A stretch of DNA of 64,000 bases from Utricularia gibba (GCA_002189035.1 CM007990.1:558001-622000), one strand, 5' to 3'; numbered from the stretch's first letter, positions 1-11,831 are shown. Translations and numbers: made by a program. Notes: generated from the letters alone by a model not told the origin.

Positions 1-423
1 ATGCTTGAAGCTTCTCTGGGAATGGGTATCGACATCGAGAGCTTTCATTTGGCTTTTGATTAAGCAAATTTCGAACTTGGGGTGTTGATGTGGAGAAGAG
101 CGAGGAGTTAATCGTTTTCATTGAGAAAGAAGGTTTGATTTTGTTTCTACTAGTTGTTTCTTTTGGAGTTATTGTTGTTAAGTGAAGTGAACATTATCTG
201 CTTCCATGTTCATGGTTTGAGTTCGAATTCTGTGTTTACAAGCTTGGATCTGTCTGGGATCTTTGGTGGGAGTCTGATCTGTTAGCGGGTTGGATGATGT
301 GCATGTTAGCTGGTTGAAAATTGTGATAAATAAGCTGATACATTATTTATTTATTTTTTTCTTTGACAGAGAAGTTCTTGAGAAAAGTAAGGGTGTTTGG
401 AGTCCTTTCTTGGTTTGGCAGAC
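1..423 (+). other. 5' leader and upstream region of the LUH-like gene
   Basis: There is no convincing gene here. A 20-codon ORF opens at base 1 and stops at 61-63, and could be an upstream ORF. The stretch is T-rich, with splice-like TTTTTCTTTGACAG around 359-371. It is probably leader or leader intron for the gene that starts at 424. Confidence 0.4.
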
Positions 424-3140
424 ATGGCGCAGAGTAACTGGGAAGCTGATAAGATGTATGGAACTTGAACTTTTAATTTCTCCCACATCTCAAGGATTCA
501 TTTTAATGATTTAAATGTACTTGTATTTTCATCATGCCCGACCGGCGTGACGCATTTTTCGATTTATTTCAAAGCCATCGATGCCGATGAATGATTTTTC
601 ATTTTCTGAACAGGCTTGATGTCTACATTCATGATTATCTGCTGAAGAGAAAGTTGCATAATTCTGCAAAAGCTTTCATGACAGAAGGAAAAGTAGCAGC
701 TGATCCTGTTGGTAAGGAGTGTTTCTGTCAAACGGGGGTATTCCTGAAACCGTCAGGACTTTTTCCTCATTTTTTTTGGAAAATAAACCTTATCAGTTTC
801 CTTGGACTCGGTTCTGAACTATATTGTAGCTATTGATGCACCTGGAGGATTTCTCTTTGAGTGGTGGTCTGTCTTCTGGGATATTTTTATTGCAAGAACA
901 AATGAGAAGCATTCTGAGGCAGCTGCAGCATATATTGAGGTTTCAATTTTTTTTTTCTAAATGCATTTTTTGTTCTTATATGATTTTGTGCCGTTTGATT
1001 TACTTGTGATGCAAATAATTTTAGACACAGCATCTAAAAGCGAAAGAACAGCAGCTGCAACTGCAGCAGTTGCAACTTATGCAGCAGCACAATTTGCAGC
1101 GAAGGGATCCCAACCATTCTCCATTGGGTCCCTTGTCCTCTGATGGAATTATCGGGCAACAATCTGCAAGTTTGTTAGCTATGAAAATGTATGAAGAACG
1201 AATGAAACACCCAAATTCCATGGATTTGGATGCAACTTCAGGCCTAATGGATCCCAATCGGATGGCACTTCTAAAGGCGCAATCAACTCAACAAGGGTGA
1301 GTTTTCTTAAAAAATAAATGGCAAGTGTTGAAGAGTAATGAGTCATTTTTTTGTACTATCATTGGCTCAGACAAATGATGCAAGGAAACTCTGGGAGCAT
1401 GTCTGCCGCTTTGCAGCAAATACAAGGGCGGCCACAGCTTGCGAATGTAAGAGTACACTTCTTTCTCTCTGCTTTTCTCTGCTTTTTTGGTGGCAATGAA
1501 TCAATACGTACATATTTTCGGTAGGATGTCAAACCAGAAGTTAACTTCGGTGCCACACAGAAACCTCTTTCTATGGATCCATCATCCATGTACGGGCAAG
1601 CAATTCTTCAGTCAAAATCTGGACTTGGCAATGCAGGTTTGGGATATATTCGTGACTTTTTTTTTTCTCTGTAATTTGGATCATTTAGAAAATTGCAGAT
1701 GATGACTTATTTTTCATCGGCTATTCACTTTTAGCCTGTTTTTAACGTTTAATGGAGTAACCTACTCATTTCAGGGTTAAACCAAGGAGTAAGTGGCCTT
1801 CCGCTTAAGGGTTGGCCACTGACAGTGAGTTCTCGATGTCCCTGCTTTCCATGTTACCTGTTTTCCATGCCAAAAGGAAGACTAACAAAATCGTCTGATA
1901 TCTGTTAGGGAATCGACCAACTAAGACCAAATATGGGTCTGCAAATGCAGAACCCTGCAGTGCAGTCTCAGAACCAGTTTCTGTTGGCATCACAACAGCA
2001 GCAACAGGTTCTAGTGCAAGCTCAGCCACAGGGGAACGTCGGAAACTCTGGTAACTATGGTTTGGAGGGCTTGCAAAGGGGAAACTTCAGCGCCAAAGAT
2101 GGCCAGCCTTCTAGAAACGATGGGTCTATTTGCTCCCCAGCTCAGTCAAATTCACCAAAGGTTTTACTTATACAGATTTCGCTCCCTCTTTTTTTTTTTT
2201 CTGAGCTGTTCTACATCGTAGAGTCCTCTCTGCTTTTTTAAGTAGTGGAAACCGAGTAATGATTTTTTTGTTCCTATTTTTTTACGTGAATGATGTTACT
2301 TGAATGTTTAATGACATCTTATTGGCTCATTCTTAATAAGGATGTTTCTCAGTTAGGGGAAAAAACTGAGTAAAGTTTTTATTGGGCTGTGACCATTTTG
2401 AGTGTTGTATCGTATCGGAACCCTATGTTTATTTTAACCAAGTTCAAATCATTAAAGCAGATGAAAATGGCACAGATGCAGCAGCCTGCGTCTTCTCGCC
2501 AGGAGCAGTTGCAGCAACAACAGCAAATGCAGCAAGTAAGTTGAAATATTCTAATGTTGAGTAATATCTACATCACTTCATTTGAAATCTTAGCTCATAC
2601 ACCTGGTCAAGGAGATTTCTTGAAGAATTATAAATGGTTTTCTTGAAACAGAACAATAGGAAAAGGAAACAACATTCTTCCTCTGGACCAGCAGACAGCA
2701 CAGGTACAGGAAATACTACCGGCCCATCTCCAAGCTCACCACAATCTGCACATACCCCAGGCGATGGGATGACTACTGCTAGCAGTCTGCAGCATGTGAA
2801 CATCGTATCCAAAAGTATGATGACATATGGCACTGACAGTGCTGCTGCATTTGCATCATCCACCAACCAGCTGGTAACTTTTTCATTCTGGCTAATGAGA
2901 ATCTTGAAAACGAAACATCATCTTGATCTCTATTTTTTTTTTTTTTGAACATCAAGAACCATCTCAACCATTACCCCCTTCCTTGTTTAGGATGATTTTG
3001 AGAATTTTGGAGACATAGGATCTCTTGAAGACAATGTCGAGTCCCTGTTGTCATCTGACGGGGATGCTAATTTGTACGGCTCGTTGAAGCAACCTCTCAC
3101 GGATCACAAGATGCAGACTTCCAGAGGTGGTTCTCTTTAG
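424..3140 (+). CDS. LUH: LEUNIG_HOMOLOG-like co-repressor lacking its WD40 half
   Basis: Eleven exons join in frame: 424-455, 614-711, 830-939, 1025-1296, 1371-1446, 1525-1636, 1775-1824, 1909-2160, 2461-2535, 2652-2873, 2991-3140 (482 aa). The N-terminus ([41 protein letters not shown]) is the LUFS/LisH domain that in LEUNIG and LUH binds the SEUSS adaptor. A Q-rich middle, a basic NRKRKQ patch and the [15 protein letters not shown] segment follow, as in LUH. Full-length LUH continues into seven WD40 repeats. Here the frame stops with TAG at 3138-3140 just where they should begin, and the next gene starts 530 bp later. LUH acts in the nucleus as a Groucho-type co-repressor. This product could bind partners but not repress through WD40. 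A donor at 3127 could in principle lead to WD40 exons, but none lie before PRT1. Confidence 0.85.
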
Positions 3141-3671
3141 TTCAGTGGTTAACTCAGACCAACTTTCCTGTCGTAGCACTGCGGTATCTGGGAATGCTTA
3201 TTCCCCCTTCCTTGACTTGTTGCTTCTCCCTAATCAGTGCCTTGAGCTTCGTTGACTTGCTGCTTTACTGACTATTCTCACCAGGGAGGAAATCCAAGAA
3301 GCTTTTTACTGAATCTGTGTGCCTTACAGCAAACTACATCTCTTTTCCTGTAACCGTAAGCTTCTTCTGGAGACAACTGAAGCTATGTATTCCTTTGTAA
3401 ACGATGTGAAACAGGAGAATGTTTTCGAATAGAAGCTTACTTACGTCATGACTGTGCATCTTAGTCTCTGGCTGAGTTCATGTAAATTCAAAATTAGGGC
3501 CATATACGAGTACGACTCGTTTCTACTATTCAATTGGGGAAAATATTAGGGCACATATTGGTGTCGTCGGCCTATACTAAAAAAAGAGCGGTGCCGGTGA
3601 CAACCCAGAGCGTTACCACAATTCGCGGGTTTCTTCCGACGTCTTCGATTTCCACTGCGATTGTCGTAGGG
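3141..3671 (+). other. LUH-PRT1 spacer
   Basis: No WD40-coding exon could be found in any frame. The sequence reads as 3' UTR of the truncated LUH gene followed by the PRT1 promoter or leader. Confidence 0.4.
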
Positions 3672-5716
3672 ATGGATTGGATGGAGGAGTTCAAGAAAAT
3701 GGAGGAGAACGAATCGGAGGATATTAACCACGCCTTCATATGTTGTATTTGCCGGTAATCTTTTCTTCTCCGCCGACATCATCTGTTTTTTTGGTGCCTG
3801 GATTGGTTTTGTTCTTTCAAGGCCGAGGCTATCTCTGTGTTTTTTGATTCGAGGCTTAGGATACCAGGCGTGATTGATGGTAATGGTTATCCTTGGGATA
3901 GATGCTTGGCTACTTTGTCAGGAAATGTGATACTGCTTTTAGATGATACCATTTCGTTCGGCTCCTGGATTCCTTTCTTTGTATTCAACGTCGTTTTACT
4001 CAGTTTGTATGGATCGGCATGGTTCTTCTTGATGTTATACTCTGGCTTGATCTGGTTTAATATGTTGCTTTTTTTCTTCAATCCTCTGTATGCTTCAAAT
4101 AACTTGTCCCATTGGTATTGGATTTCTAGGGATCTCCTTTACAAGCCTGCCATCCTAGGTAAGATGTCTCGGAATACACGCTGACTTGTATCAAACTACG
4201 CCGCTGAACTGTTCACCTTTATGCTTCAACTCTCAGTTTGTGGCCATGTGTCGTGTTTCTGGTGTGTCCATTTCTCCATGGATGGGTTGAACAAATCCAG
4301 TTGTCCAGTGTGCAGGAATCAGTATGTTTATTTTCCCTTTGTTTGCCAGATGCTACACTTGCTAATTCAGAAATTATATCCCGAAGCCTATGCAAGAAGG
4401 GAGAAACACACACTAGGTCAGCCACTTAATTTATAAGTCACCCATAAAAGTTATGCCCAGCCATTTTATCATTTTTCATGTTTCAGAGGAGGAAACACGA
4501 AAGGGGCATTTTTCACCCGAAATTCATATTCATGCATGCGTGTCACAGCCTGAGGCGGCAACTCAGGGAGAAAAGCAGAATATAGAACATGAGCCAGATG
4601 GCTCAGCAGCTCAGGGAGTTCCCTTTGATAATTTGGAATCTAGTGAGGATAGTCCTCCTAGTTTTGCTACTGATGAAGGTGGAAACACCTTCCAGATGCA
4701 TAACGAAGAATTAGCAAGTGAGTTAAAGCCAATGGTCTCTTGTGGTTCCTGCAAGGAAATGCTCATCCAGCCCGTTGCCTTCAATTGTGGACATGGTACG
4801 ATCTATTTTGAGTGTATATAGCAAAATGAATGCTATATTCTAAATTCTTTGAATTTTCGAAGATCAGCTAGTCTCACCAATTGAAAATAAAACTTCTTCA
4901 GTTTTTTGTAAGTCCTGCATTGTCCCGCCAACCATGGGGACTCTTAAGTGTGAAATTTGTCAAACCCCACACCCGGGTGCCACTCCTAAGGTATGCTTGG
5001 AGCTCGATCACTTTCTCGCGGAGCAATTTCCCCGAGAGTATGTTTTGAGAAAGGACATCCTGAGCAAAAAACAAGGGCATCTCATGACTGAGACACACAC
5101 TGCATGTAAGTTTCCTTTAGATTGCATTTCTAGTTTTTTCCCAGTTTTAGAAACAATGGCCCTGACGGCTCTGTTATCTTACTGATTCAACTCAGGCTCA
5201 TCAAACAGCGCTAATGAAGACAACAGTGACACTTTAAGCTTGTTGATAAACAATCCGGATCTTCATGTTGGAGTTGGATGTGATTACTGTGGGGTAAGCT
5301 GATACTTAAGGCCTGCACCATTTTATCTTCTCTTCCCAAGTTCACCATCAGTTTCCTCTACATGTTCCTGGCACCCATCTTTCCCGCACAGAATCCATAT
5401 CCCCCAATTCCTGGCATATGGCTAATGCACCACCTTCTTTGCTCCACAGATGTATCCAATAATCGGGGATAGGTACAGATGCCTTGACTGTGTTGAACTG
5501 ATGGGCTTCGACCTCTGCAAGGACTGCTACACCAGTCAGTCCAAGCTCCCCGGCCGATTCAACCAGCAGCACACCTCAGACCACAAGTTCGAAGTCATCA
5601 AAAGGAACCCCGTACGGGAAAGAATCCTGCTAAGCTGGTCACTCCAGTTTCTCGGGCCTCCCAACCCCCCTCCTCCGATACCGCCGCCGCCGCCGTCGAC
5701 AGCGACACGGACGTAG
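3672..5716 (+). CDS. PRT1: E3 ubiquitin ligase PRT1 (N-degron pathway)
   Basis: Seven exons: 3672-3754, 4130-4158, 4237-4416, 4487-4795, 4902-5105, 5196-5293, 5450-5716 (389 aa). PRT1 recognises proteins with aromatic N-terminal residues and ubiquitinates them for proteasomal decay. Visible domains are RING finger 1 near residues 20-70 (CCIC, CGHVSCFWC, CPVC), RING finger 2 in the middle (CGSC, CGHVFCKSC, CEIC), and a C-terminal ZZ-type zinc finger (CDYC, CLDC, LCKDCY). This two-RING plus ZZ order is diagnostic of plant PRT1. The start was chosen because the preceding 3534-3671 frame shows no family similarity. The tail after the ZZ domain is proline-rich (PPNPPPPIPPPPP) and differs from the Arabidopsis tail as I remember it. 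Confidence 0.93.
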
Positions 5717-5984
5717 TCCCGGAAGACGACCATGATGGCTCCTCCGTCTAGTAAAACCAGAAAGTTGTGCAATTACTTTCATTGTGGCGAATAATAGACC
5801 GCGCGGTTGCTGCAGCACATGCACCTTCCGGGTGGGGATCCTTCCTAATGATTGGGTCGGGTCTCACCTCTCCCATCTGGTGGACACGAGCATTCATCTT
5901 TTTCTCTGCGTCATTGAAGCTGCGCAGGTGAAAGCCGAAGCAGCAGGACGTTCGTGGGTCCGGTCCCTCACCTCGGAAAACGCG

Positions 5985-6023
5985 CAGCAGCAGCAGCAGA
6001 AGTAGCAGAAGAAGAAGAAGAAG
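5985..6023 (+). repeat. CAG/AAG trinucleotide repeat
   Basis: Consecutive CAG units pass into AAG units. The tract lies outside any supported coding frame. Confidence 0.7.
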
Positions 6024-6418
6024 GTGAGGCTGGAATCAGTTGGGCTGCCTCGGCATCCGAGCTCTCTGATTGATGACGATGCTTGGGGGTGAAAACCCAC
6101 TCCCCACGCAGTTGCTTTTTTGGCGGGAAAACTACTCCTGAAGATTCTTTTTCTTCATGGGGAGCCGAGCTCCCGCCACTTGCAGTACACTGCGCGGTAC
6201 AGCCCCTGCCCTCCTCTCCTTTGCATCGTGGACAAAATCAAGTCGGAAAATTGATAATTTTATATATTTAATATATAATTTGATAAATAAATTATTAAAA
6301 ATAATGCATGTGTTGACGAGTGCATGTGTTGAACCGGGTTTAGAATGGATTTAGCAGATTTCGGTTTATTGAAAAATGATGGGAAAAGACAAAAATGACC
6401 CTTGAAATGGTGGCCTGG

Positions 6419-6426
6419 GTGGGTCC
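6419..6426 (+). promoter_or_regulatory. Class I TCP site GTGGGTCC upstream of KRP
   Basis: Exact match to GTGGGNCC, the class I TCP consensus, 166 bp upstream of the KRP start codon. Binding is inferred. Confidence 0.45.
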
Positions 6427-6462
6427 CGCAGTTGGGGAGTTTTAGCGCTAACTTTGTGATAA

Positions 6463-6471
6463 AAACCCTAA
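6463..6471 (+). promoter_or_regulatory. telo-box AAACCCTAA
   Basis: This telo-box motif, common in promoters of plant cell-cycle and translation genes, lies about 120 bp upstream of the KRP start. A CT-rich Y-patch follows. Confidence 0.45.
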
Positions 6472-6500
6472 TCCCGAAAGTGCCGTTTTCTTGCCCGCGC

Positions 6501-6530
6501 TCTCTTTCTCTCTCTCTCTCTCGCTCTCTT
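6501..6530 (+). promoter_or_regulatory. CT-rich Y-patch / CT microsatellite
   Basis: A pyrimidine run (TCTCTTTCTCTCTCTCTC...) sits about 60-90 bp upstream of the KRP ATG. Such Y-patches are typical near plant transcription starts. Confidence 0.5.
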
Positions 6531-6591
6531 GCATCTCTCTGTAAGAAAATTCGGCGTTTCTTGTGATTCCGATACAGGGAGGGGCTGGGGG

Positions 6592-8158
6592 ATGGGGAAG
6601 TACGTGCGTAGGGCTACGACGAGGCATGAGGTTGCAGTGATGGGGTCTTGGGCCGGCGTCCGGACCCGGGCAAGAACTTTAGCTGTTCAGGCGCAGAGAT
6701 TGGATGTTCTCGAGCTGCGGTCCAGGTGTCTTGAGAAACCGCCGCAATTGCATAAGCACCAGCACCACCAGGAGGAGAATCTGCGGGGTTCGAATAGGAG
6801 GACTACCGCCCTTGAACAGGGTCTCGGAAGCAGAGCAAATGAAAACTCTCCAGCTGCTTGCATTTCCGAGAACTGCGGATTGGAGTCGGGTCCTCATGCA
6901 GGGAAAACTAATAATGACGGAGCGTGCGTCGACAGGGAGAGTGGTGGTCTCGGAAATTGGAACTCGGTGGATGAGGGCTCTTGCGGAGAAAACAATTTTG
7001 AAGCTCTAGACAGGTATTTTCCGTTTGAACGTCTCATAGTTTTTTCAAGTTCCTGGTTGCTTCTCAACGGTGTGCCTACCTATTCTTTACCGGAAAGCAA
7101 CTTTGCTGTATAAAAAAGATATTTCATTTTCTTTTTGAGTGCTTGTGTTATTTTTTGGGTTAAGGTGGTGGTTCCTAGTCTCTCCAGCTTCGCTTTGAGC
7201 GTCTTTATCTTTCCTTTTTTAGCTTTTCTCACATCTTTCTTTCGAGATCTTGCATGTGCATGCACCTCAGTAGATAGATGCAGGGTACCCTTTTGTTCTT
7301 GTTTCTATCCGCTTCTTGGTTTCCTTGCTTCTCTGGATGGTAGAGAGATGCAGGGTACCCTTTTGTGGGCTGTGTAGGCCATTGTTTTTCTCAGCAGGGG
7401 TGTTTGGAAATCATTCTAGAAAGATTACGTGGGGAATATTTCGCATGTTTGAACTTTTTTTTATGGGAACCGATAGCTGTTGCTTTGGATTAGATTCTCA
7501 GTGTAGCAGATCCAAAAGTCACGGACTCTTTTCCGTACCCATTCTGTAGCCTCATTATGGGTCTTGATTAACGTTGCCATGGCTGCCCCAGTTTCACATA
7601 CCCACGTTTCATTTGACCAAATGAAGTTAATGTGATCTGTGCAATGGCTCATCTGTACACAGCATTGTGTAGAATAGGACCACATAAAAGATAGGATTTA
7701 TGAAGGGCCACTCTGTTTTTGACTGTCATGTGAACGTGTGGACTGATGATGATGATGATGGTGGTCTGTTTCTTTTTCTAAAAAGAGGCATTTTTTTGCA
7801 ACAGGAGCACCAGAAAGAGCACCCCATGTAGTCTGATCAAGAGTCCAGACAATATTACCACGCCGGGATCTTCAACAAAGCGGAGGAGTCCTGCTGCTGC
7901 CCTCAACCACAGGAACCGGAATGCGTTTCTCAGAAACATCCCTTCACCCCATGAGATGGAAGAGTTCTTCTCCAATTATGAACAGCAGGAACAGCGAGAG
8001 TTCATCAGCAAGTAGGAGCCTCTCCAATTTAGCAAGCCTAGCAGATCACACAATCACATGCTAACAATCTCTTCTCTTGTCCACGCAGGTACAACTTCGA
8101 CATTGTGAACGACTTACCACTCCCCGGACGCTTCCAGTGGGCGAACGCATTCCTCTGA
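6592..8158 (+). CDS. KIP-related CDK inhibitor (KRP/ICK)
   Basis: Three exons: 6592-7013, 7805-8011, 8089-8158 (232 aa). KRP proteins bind cyclin D/CDKA complexes in the nucleus and slow the G1/S transition and endocycle entry. The diagnostic C-terminus is present: EMEEFFSNYEQQEQREFI followed by KYNFDIVNDLPLPGRFQW, the CDK/cyclin-binding region shared with animal p27Kip1. The N-terminus begins MGKYVRR, as in KRP1/2-type members, and the middle is low-complexity as usual. Which KRP paralogue it is cannot be settled by eye. The 791-bp first intron carries a 21-bp direct repeat. A tRNA gene starts 62 bp after the stop codon on the same strand. Confidence 0.93.
7276..7366 (+). repeat. 21-bp direct repeat in KRP intron 1
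   Basis: AGATGCAGGGTACCCTTTTG plus one T occurs at 7276-7296 and again at 7346-7366, 70 bp apart. Each copy contains the palindrome GGGTACCC. Confidence 0.75.
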
Positions 8159-8220
8159 GAAGAAAACCAGATGTATTACAATTCTGATGCAAAATCAGCG
8201 CTGTCGCAGATCAAGCAACA

Positions 8221-8293
8221 GGGGATGTAGCTCAGATGGTAGAGCGCTCGCTTAGCATGCGAGAGGTACGGGGATCGATACCCCGCATCTCCA
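8221..8293 (+). tRNA. tRNA-Ala (anticodon AGC)
   Basis: A 73-nt cloverleaf with a 7-bp acceptor stem (GGGGATG with CATCTCC, one G-U), D arm GCTC/GAGC, anticodon stem CTCGC/GCGAG around loop TTAGCAT, and T arm CGGGG/CCCCG. The anticodon AGC is at 8254-8256. There is no intron. The T-loop reads ATCGATA, with A in place of the usual first T, as I recall for plant nuclear tRNA-Ala. CCA is not encoded beyond the discriminator A. It lies 62 bp after the KRP stop codon on the same strand. Confidence 0.97.
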
Positions 8294-8617
8294 TGGAGAT
8301 ATCTTTTCGGCCATGAAAATGTCTCTTGATGGAACCTTTTACAAGTGTTTAGTGTAGAGTCTTTTTTTAAAGTTATTAAAAAAAATCTAAGATTTATTAA
8401 ATTAGTTTTAATAATTTTTTATGAAAACTACAATTTTAGATATGAAATTTTATTTTACAATATTTCTATTGCATAATGAATATCATTCAAAATTAATAAT
8501 TAAAACGATTTTTAAAACGCGGGCGGGAGCTATGAAGAGTCACCGGAGAAGGCACCTCAGTGGGGAGTTCATGGCGGAGGAAGAAACGGCGGGAGTTCAG
8601 CTCGGGATGGGTTGTGA
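8294..8617. other. AT-rich spacer between tRNA-Ala and NOC2
   Basis: No gene is seen. The first half is strongly AT-rich. It contains the Pol III terminator and presumably the 3' end of NOC2 mRNA from the opposite strand. Confidence 0.5.
8304..8307 (+). terminator. Pol III terminator TTTT
   Basis: The first run of four Ts lies 11 bp downstream of the tRNA-Ala gene, the usual position for RNA polymerase III termination. Confidence 0.7.
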
Positions 8618-11600
8618 TTAACGCTGCGTCCTCTTCCTCATCCGCTTCCTCTTCCTTGTGTTGTCCGTAGGCCGTCGACCGGCCTTCTTGGTCTGCTGCG
8701 GGCGGGCGGTAGCTTCGGCTTCTTCGCTGCTTTCGTCCTCGTGGTCCATGGTTGCGTCGTCGTCTTCTTCGTCGGAGCTTAGAATAAGATCCTCGATGAT
8801 GTCCTCGTCCTGTGCTCGATCATCCGAGAGCTCACTCTTTCTAGAGGAGTTGTTGTTATGCGCCGACCTGCAGCAGAGACCGCCGCCGTTAAGCGCATTC
8901 GGGAAACATAAGAAACGACAATACGGGTACCTGGAAGAACGCGACGGCAATGAAAAAACAGGGGCTTCAGCGTTTTCATCTGCGTCATCTTCATCGTCTT
9001 CCGCTGGCACCACGCTTCCGAACCTCGACGCGCCGTCTCCGACGAGGACACTAGCAAGGGCGGAAGAATATGTAAGCCCTGTCAAACACTGCTGTGAAAC
9101 CATGACGACCTCAAGAGTGTAATGTAACCAACCTGGATTCTCTCAGGGAATCATTCCGTTGCTGCGCCCTCTGGCGGAGGCCGGTGGCATACTGCGAGAG
9201 CGGGCTCTTATCGGACTTCGTGTCATCCTAACGTGCACCAACGAAGCAGAAAAGGTAAGAAGATGCTTTTCAAGATGTCCAACAAATGTCTGGGGAGAAT
9301 GTGCAGACCTCAAGGAAAGAAGAAGCTTCTGAGCTGTTGGGGAGGAAGGTCACCATTGCCCGCTTCTTATTCACATATTCGGAGTTGGACTCAACCTGTT
9401 GCAATGCCCCTCCAAAGAGACAATGTCAGCACACCTTGATAAACAAGGAACTTTCCAATTCCATATCACTGATGAAAACAAAAAATGGTTGTGTTTAACC
9501 TGCCGAATAAGGTTCTTTATTTCACGCTGAAACCTCTCAACTTTTGTGGATTTGCAGAAGTCACGCAAACGAATGCAGGGAACAACAGATAACTCCATGA
9601 AGGCGACAGAGTAGCTCCACTGAGAAAGATGTTCAGCGAGCTCCTCAACCACAGAGAAGACACAGGCCTCCTGAAATGCTCTGGTTTTCAGAGTTGCTTT
9701 GCTGACCTGTTGCACAGCAAGCTATGTTAAAACATTGCACAGATGGTGCAAGATTTTGGGAATGGGATTATGGGATTAAGACAGAACCTTAAGGGTGGAA
9801 AACCAATCAACTGCTTGCCCCACTCCTCCTGTTGGGGATCTACGCAGCTCCTTTATGTCTAGCATGTCCAGAAGAAGCAAGGAGACAGGAATGAAAGTAC
9901 TTGTTGCAGCACCAATGCGGTTGAGCATCCGTACACAACGCAACCGAAGCGGAAAATAGCATGTTGAAGGAACTAAACGAGCAACTCCCGTAATTATTTG
10001 GACCAGTGGATAAGCAAGAGATCTTATATCTGGTTCTGAGCTATATGCACATACAACTCCAGTCCACAGCTCCAAGCAATAAACATATTTCCACTGATAA
10101 ACCTTCCTAAATGCCTCCTACCGGTAAAAACACAGTTTCTCAGAGTGCATCATAGAAAAGGAGAAATTAGAAAGAGAGCCTTGTACCCGAAGAAAAAAAA
10201 ATTCACATTGTAGAAGAAATGATCAGGAGCAATGTCAACTAAAAGAACCTTTTTTGCAGAATTGGAAGGAGCATCCTTTCCCTTATTCATCTTGGAACGT
10301 GAAGGCTCAACGCTGCCCTTCTTTTTTGAGCCTTTCTTCTTTGTGGAGCCTGAAAGGGCTTCCTTCAGTATAATCGCTAACTGCCGAATGTAGGCAAATG
10401 CGTGTTGATAGGCTGACGGAATGTCTATCCGAAGAAGTTCACCAAAACAATTACTGAGAAAGTAGATGTGCTGCACATTTGCCTGGTTAACAAACTGGCA
10501 ATTCATGATGTAAGCTTTATACATTCCTTTGATACAATCATCTAGGCAATCATCCCCAAGACGAACACAAACATCCCTAATGAACAGAAAGGAAACAACC
10601 GGCAGAGCACCACTTCCAGTACCCCAAAAATGAAGGGCAACCTGAAAGAACGACAAGGATTGCATTAAGAAAAAAGCATGATGCAGAAAAACAGTGTAGG
10701 TTTGCACTTCAAAATAATAATAATAATAATAAGAAAACAGGACTTCAAACTCAAACTCAAACATCAAAATTTCATCATTAAATATTTAGTCAAAGAGTTT
10801 ATACTAGCTAAGCCAAAAATATTTGAGATGTTCTTAAACACGAACTACACCTTTATGTACTTCCTCAAGAGAACTGGGAAAGCTGCCAAAAATATTGCTG
10901 AGTATTTCATACGTCTTAACACAAATGCTATCATTTCATTGTCGGTCATTTGATTGAGAACATGCAAAGAGTTCCCGAGATATGACTTCACTAGGCTGCT
11001 GTGGTTCTTCCACTTCCGTGTAGAAGCAATATCTAAAATCATCTCCTTCTTCCCACCAGCTGATGGCAATTTCAACAGTCCTCGAAGAATACCATCCATT
11101 TCATTCAGAACAAACAACATTATCTTATTGAAAACGCTGCTGGACATTGTGCTGAACTTAGCTGATGACTCGTCCCCATTTTCATCGCCATAATGACATG
11201 CAGAGCGAAATGCTCTCAATATGGAGCGCACTGCACTAAGATTTGCCCCATCGTGGATTGCACTACACCAGGAATCAACCATTCCACTGGTTATCACATT
11301 TTTCCTAGGCTCTTCTTCCTTTTCAGGTTCATAGTCAACCTGCTCGGCATCATCAACTTCAGTTTCCTCCTCTTCATCTCCTTCTGCATCGGATTGTTGA
11401 CCACTCTCCTACAGTAGCCAAATTATCCCCAAAATAAAAATTCATTCGAAAACTTAACCACATACCACAACGAATCCAACAGTAGTAGACTTACGTCTAG
11501 CTCTTCATCAAACTCCAAAAGTTTCCTGTCTTGTTCTTTCAAGAAAGCATGGAACTCAGGGTCCTGCAGATGAACGCATGTGCCAGCATATCAGACATAC

Positions 11601-11831
11601 GGCCTCTGTGTCACTTATAAACAGTGAATGCTGCAAGATTTCAACGAAACTGCAACCATGACAAACTACGATTTTCCGGTATCGAACATGAAAAATTCAT
11701 CCCACAAACACCTACAACACAAAAAAAAAAGAGTGAGAAATCACTTTTTCTTCTAGTCGCTTCAACGCCCCAATGTGCTCTTTAGCTTCCGTATTGCCTC
11801 CCGGACGCTTTTTCGGCTTCTTGCCCTCCAT
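8618..11831 (-). CDS. NOC2: Nucleolar complex protein 2 (NOC2)
   Basis: Ten exons from 11831 downward: 11831-11745, 11563-11495, 11408-10851, 10641-10249, 10117-9788, 9706-9500, 9395-9309, 9227-9133, 9050-8931, 8867-8618 (731 aa, in frame). Noc2 proteins act in the nucleolus and nucleoplasm, with Noc1 or Noc3, in pre-60S ribosome maturation and export. A lysine-rich start ([12 protein letters not shown]), an acidic linker and the helical Noc2 core ([39 protein letters not shown]) are visible. The tail alternates acidic blocks with a final basic KRKRMRKR. The last three exons rest on frame and splice sites more than on strong family matches. The gene is divergent from MOD1. Intron 3 carries a short ATA/ATT microsatellite at about 10713-10730. 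Confidence 0.9.

Larger units (their letters stand above)
5717..6591 (+). other. PRT1 3' region and KRP promoter
   Basis: There is no gene here. A CAG/AAG-rich microsatellite lies at 5985-6023 and an AT-rich patch at 6250-6310. KRP promoter elements lie between 6419 and 6530 and are listed separately. Confidence 0.5.

Noticed and set aside
8658-9122. 154-codon plus-strand frame
   Set aside because: Antisense to the acidic Asp/Glu-Ser exons of NOC2. It is Ser-rich only because it mirrors them, and the minus-strand exons splice in frame to 731 aa.
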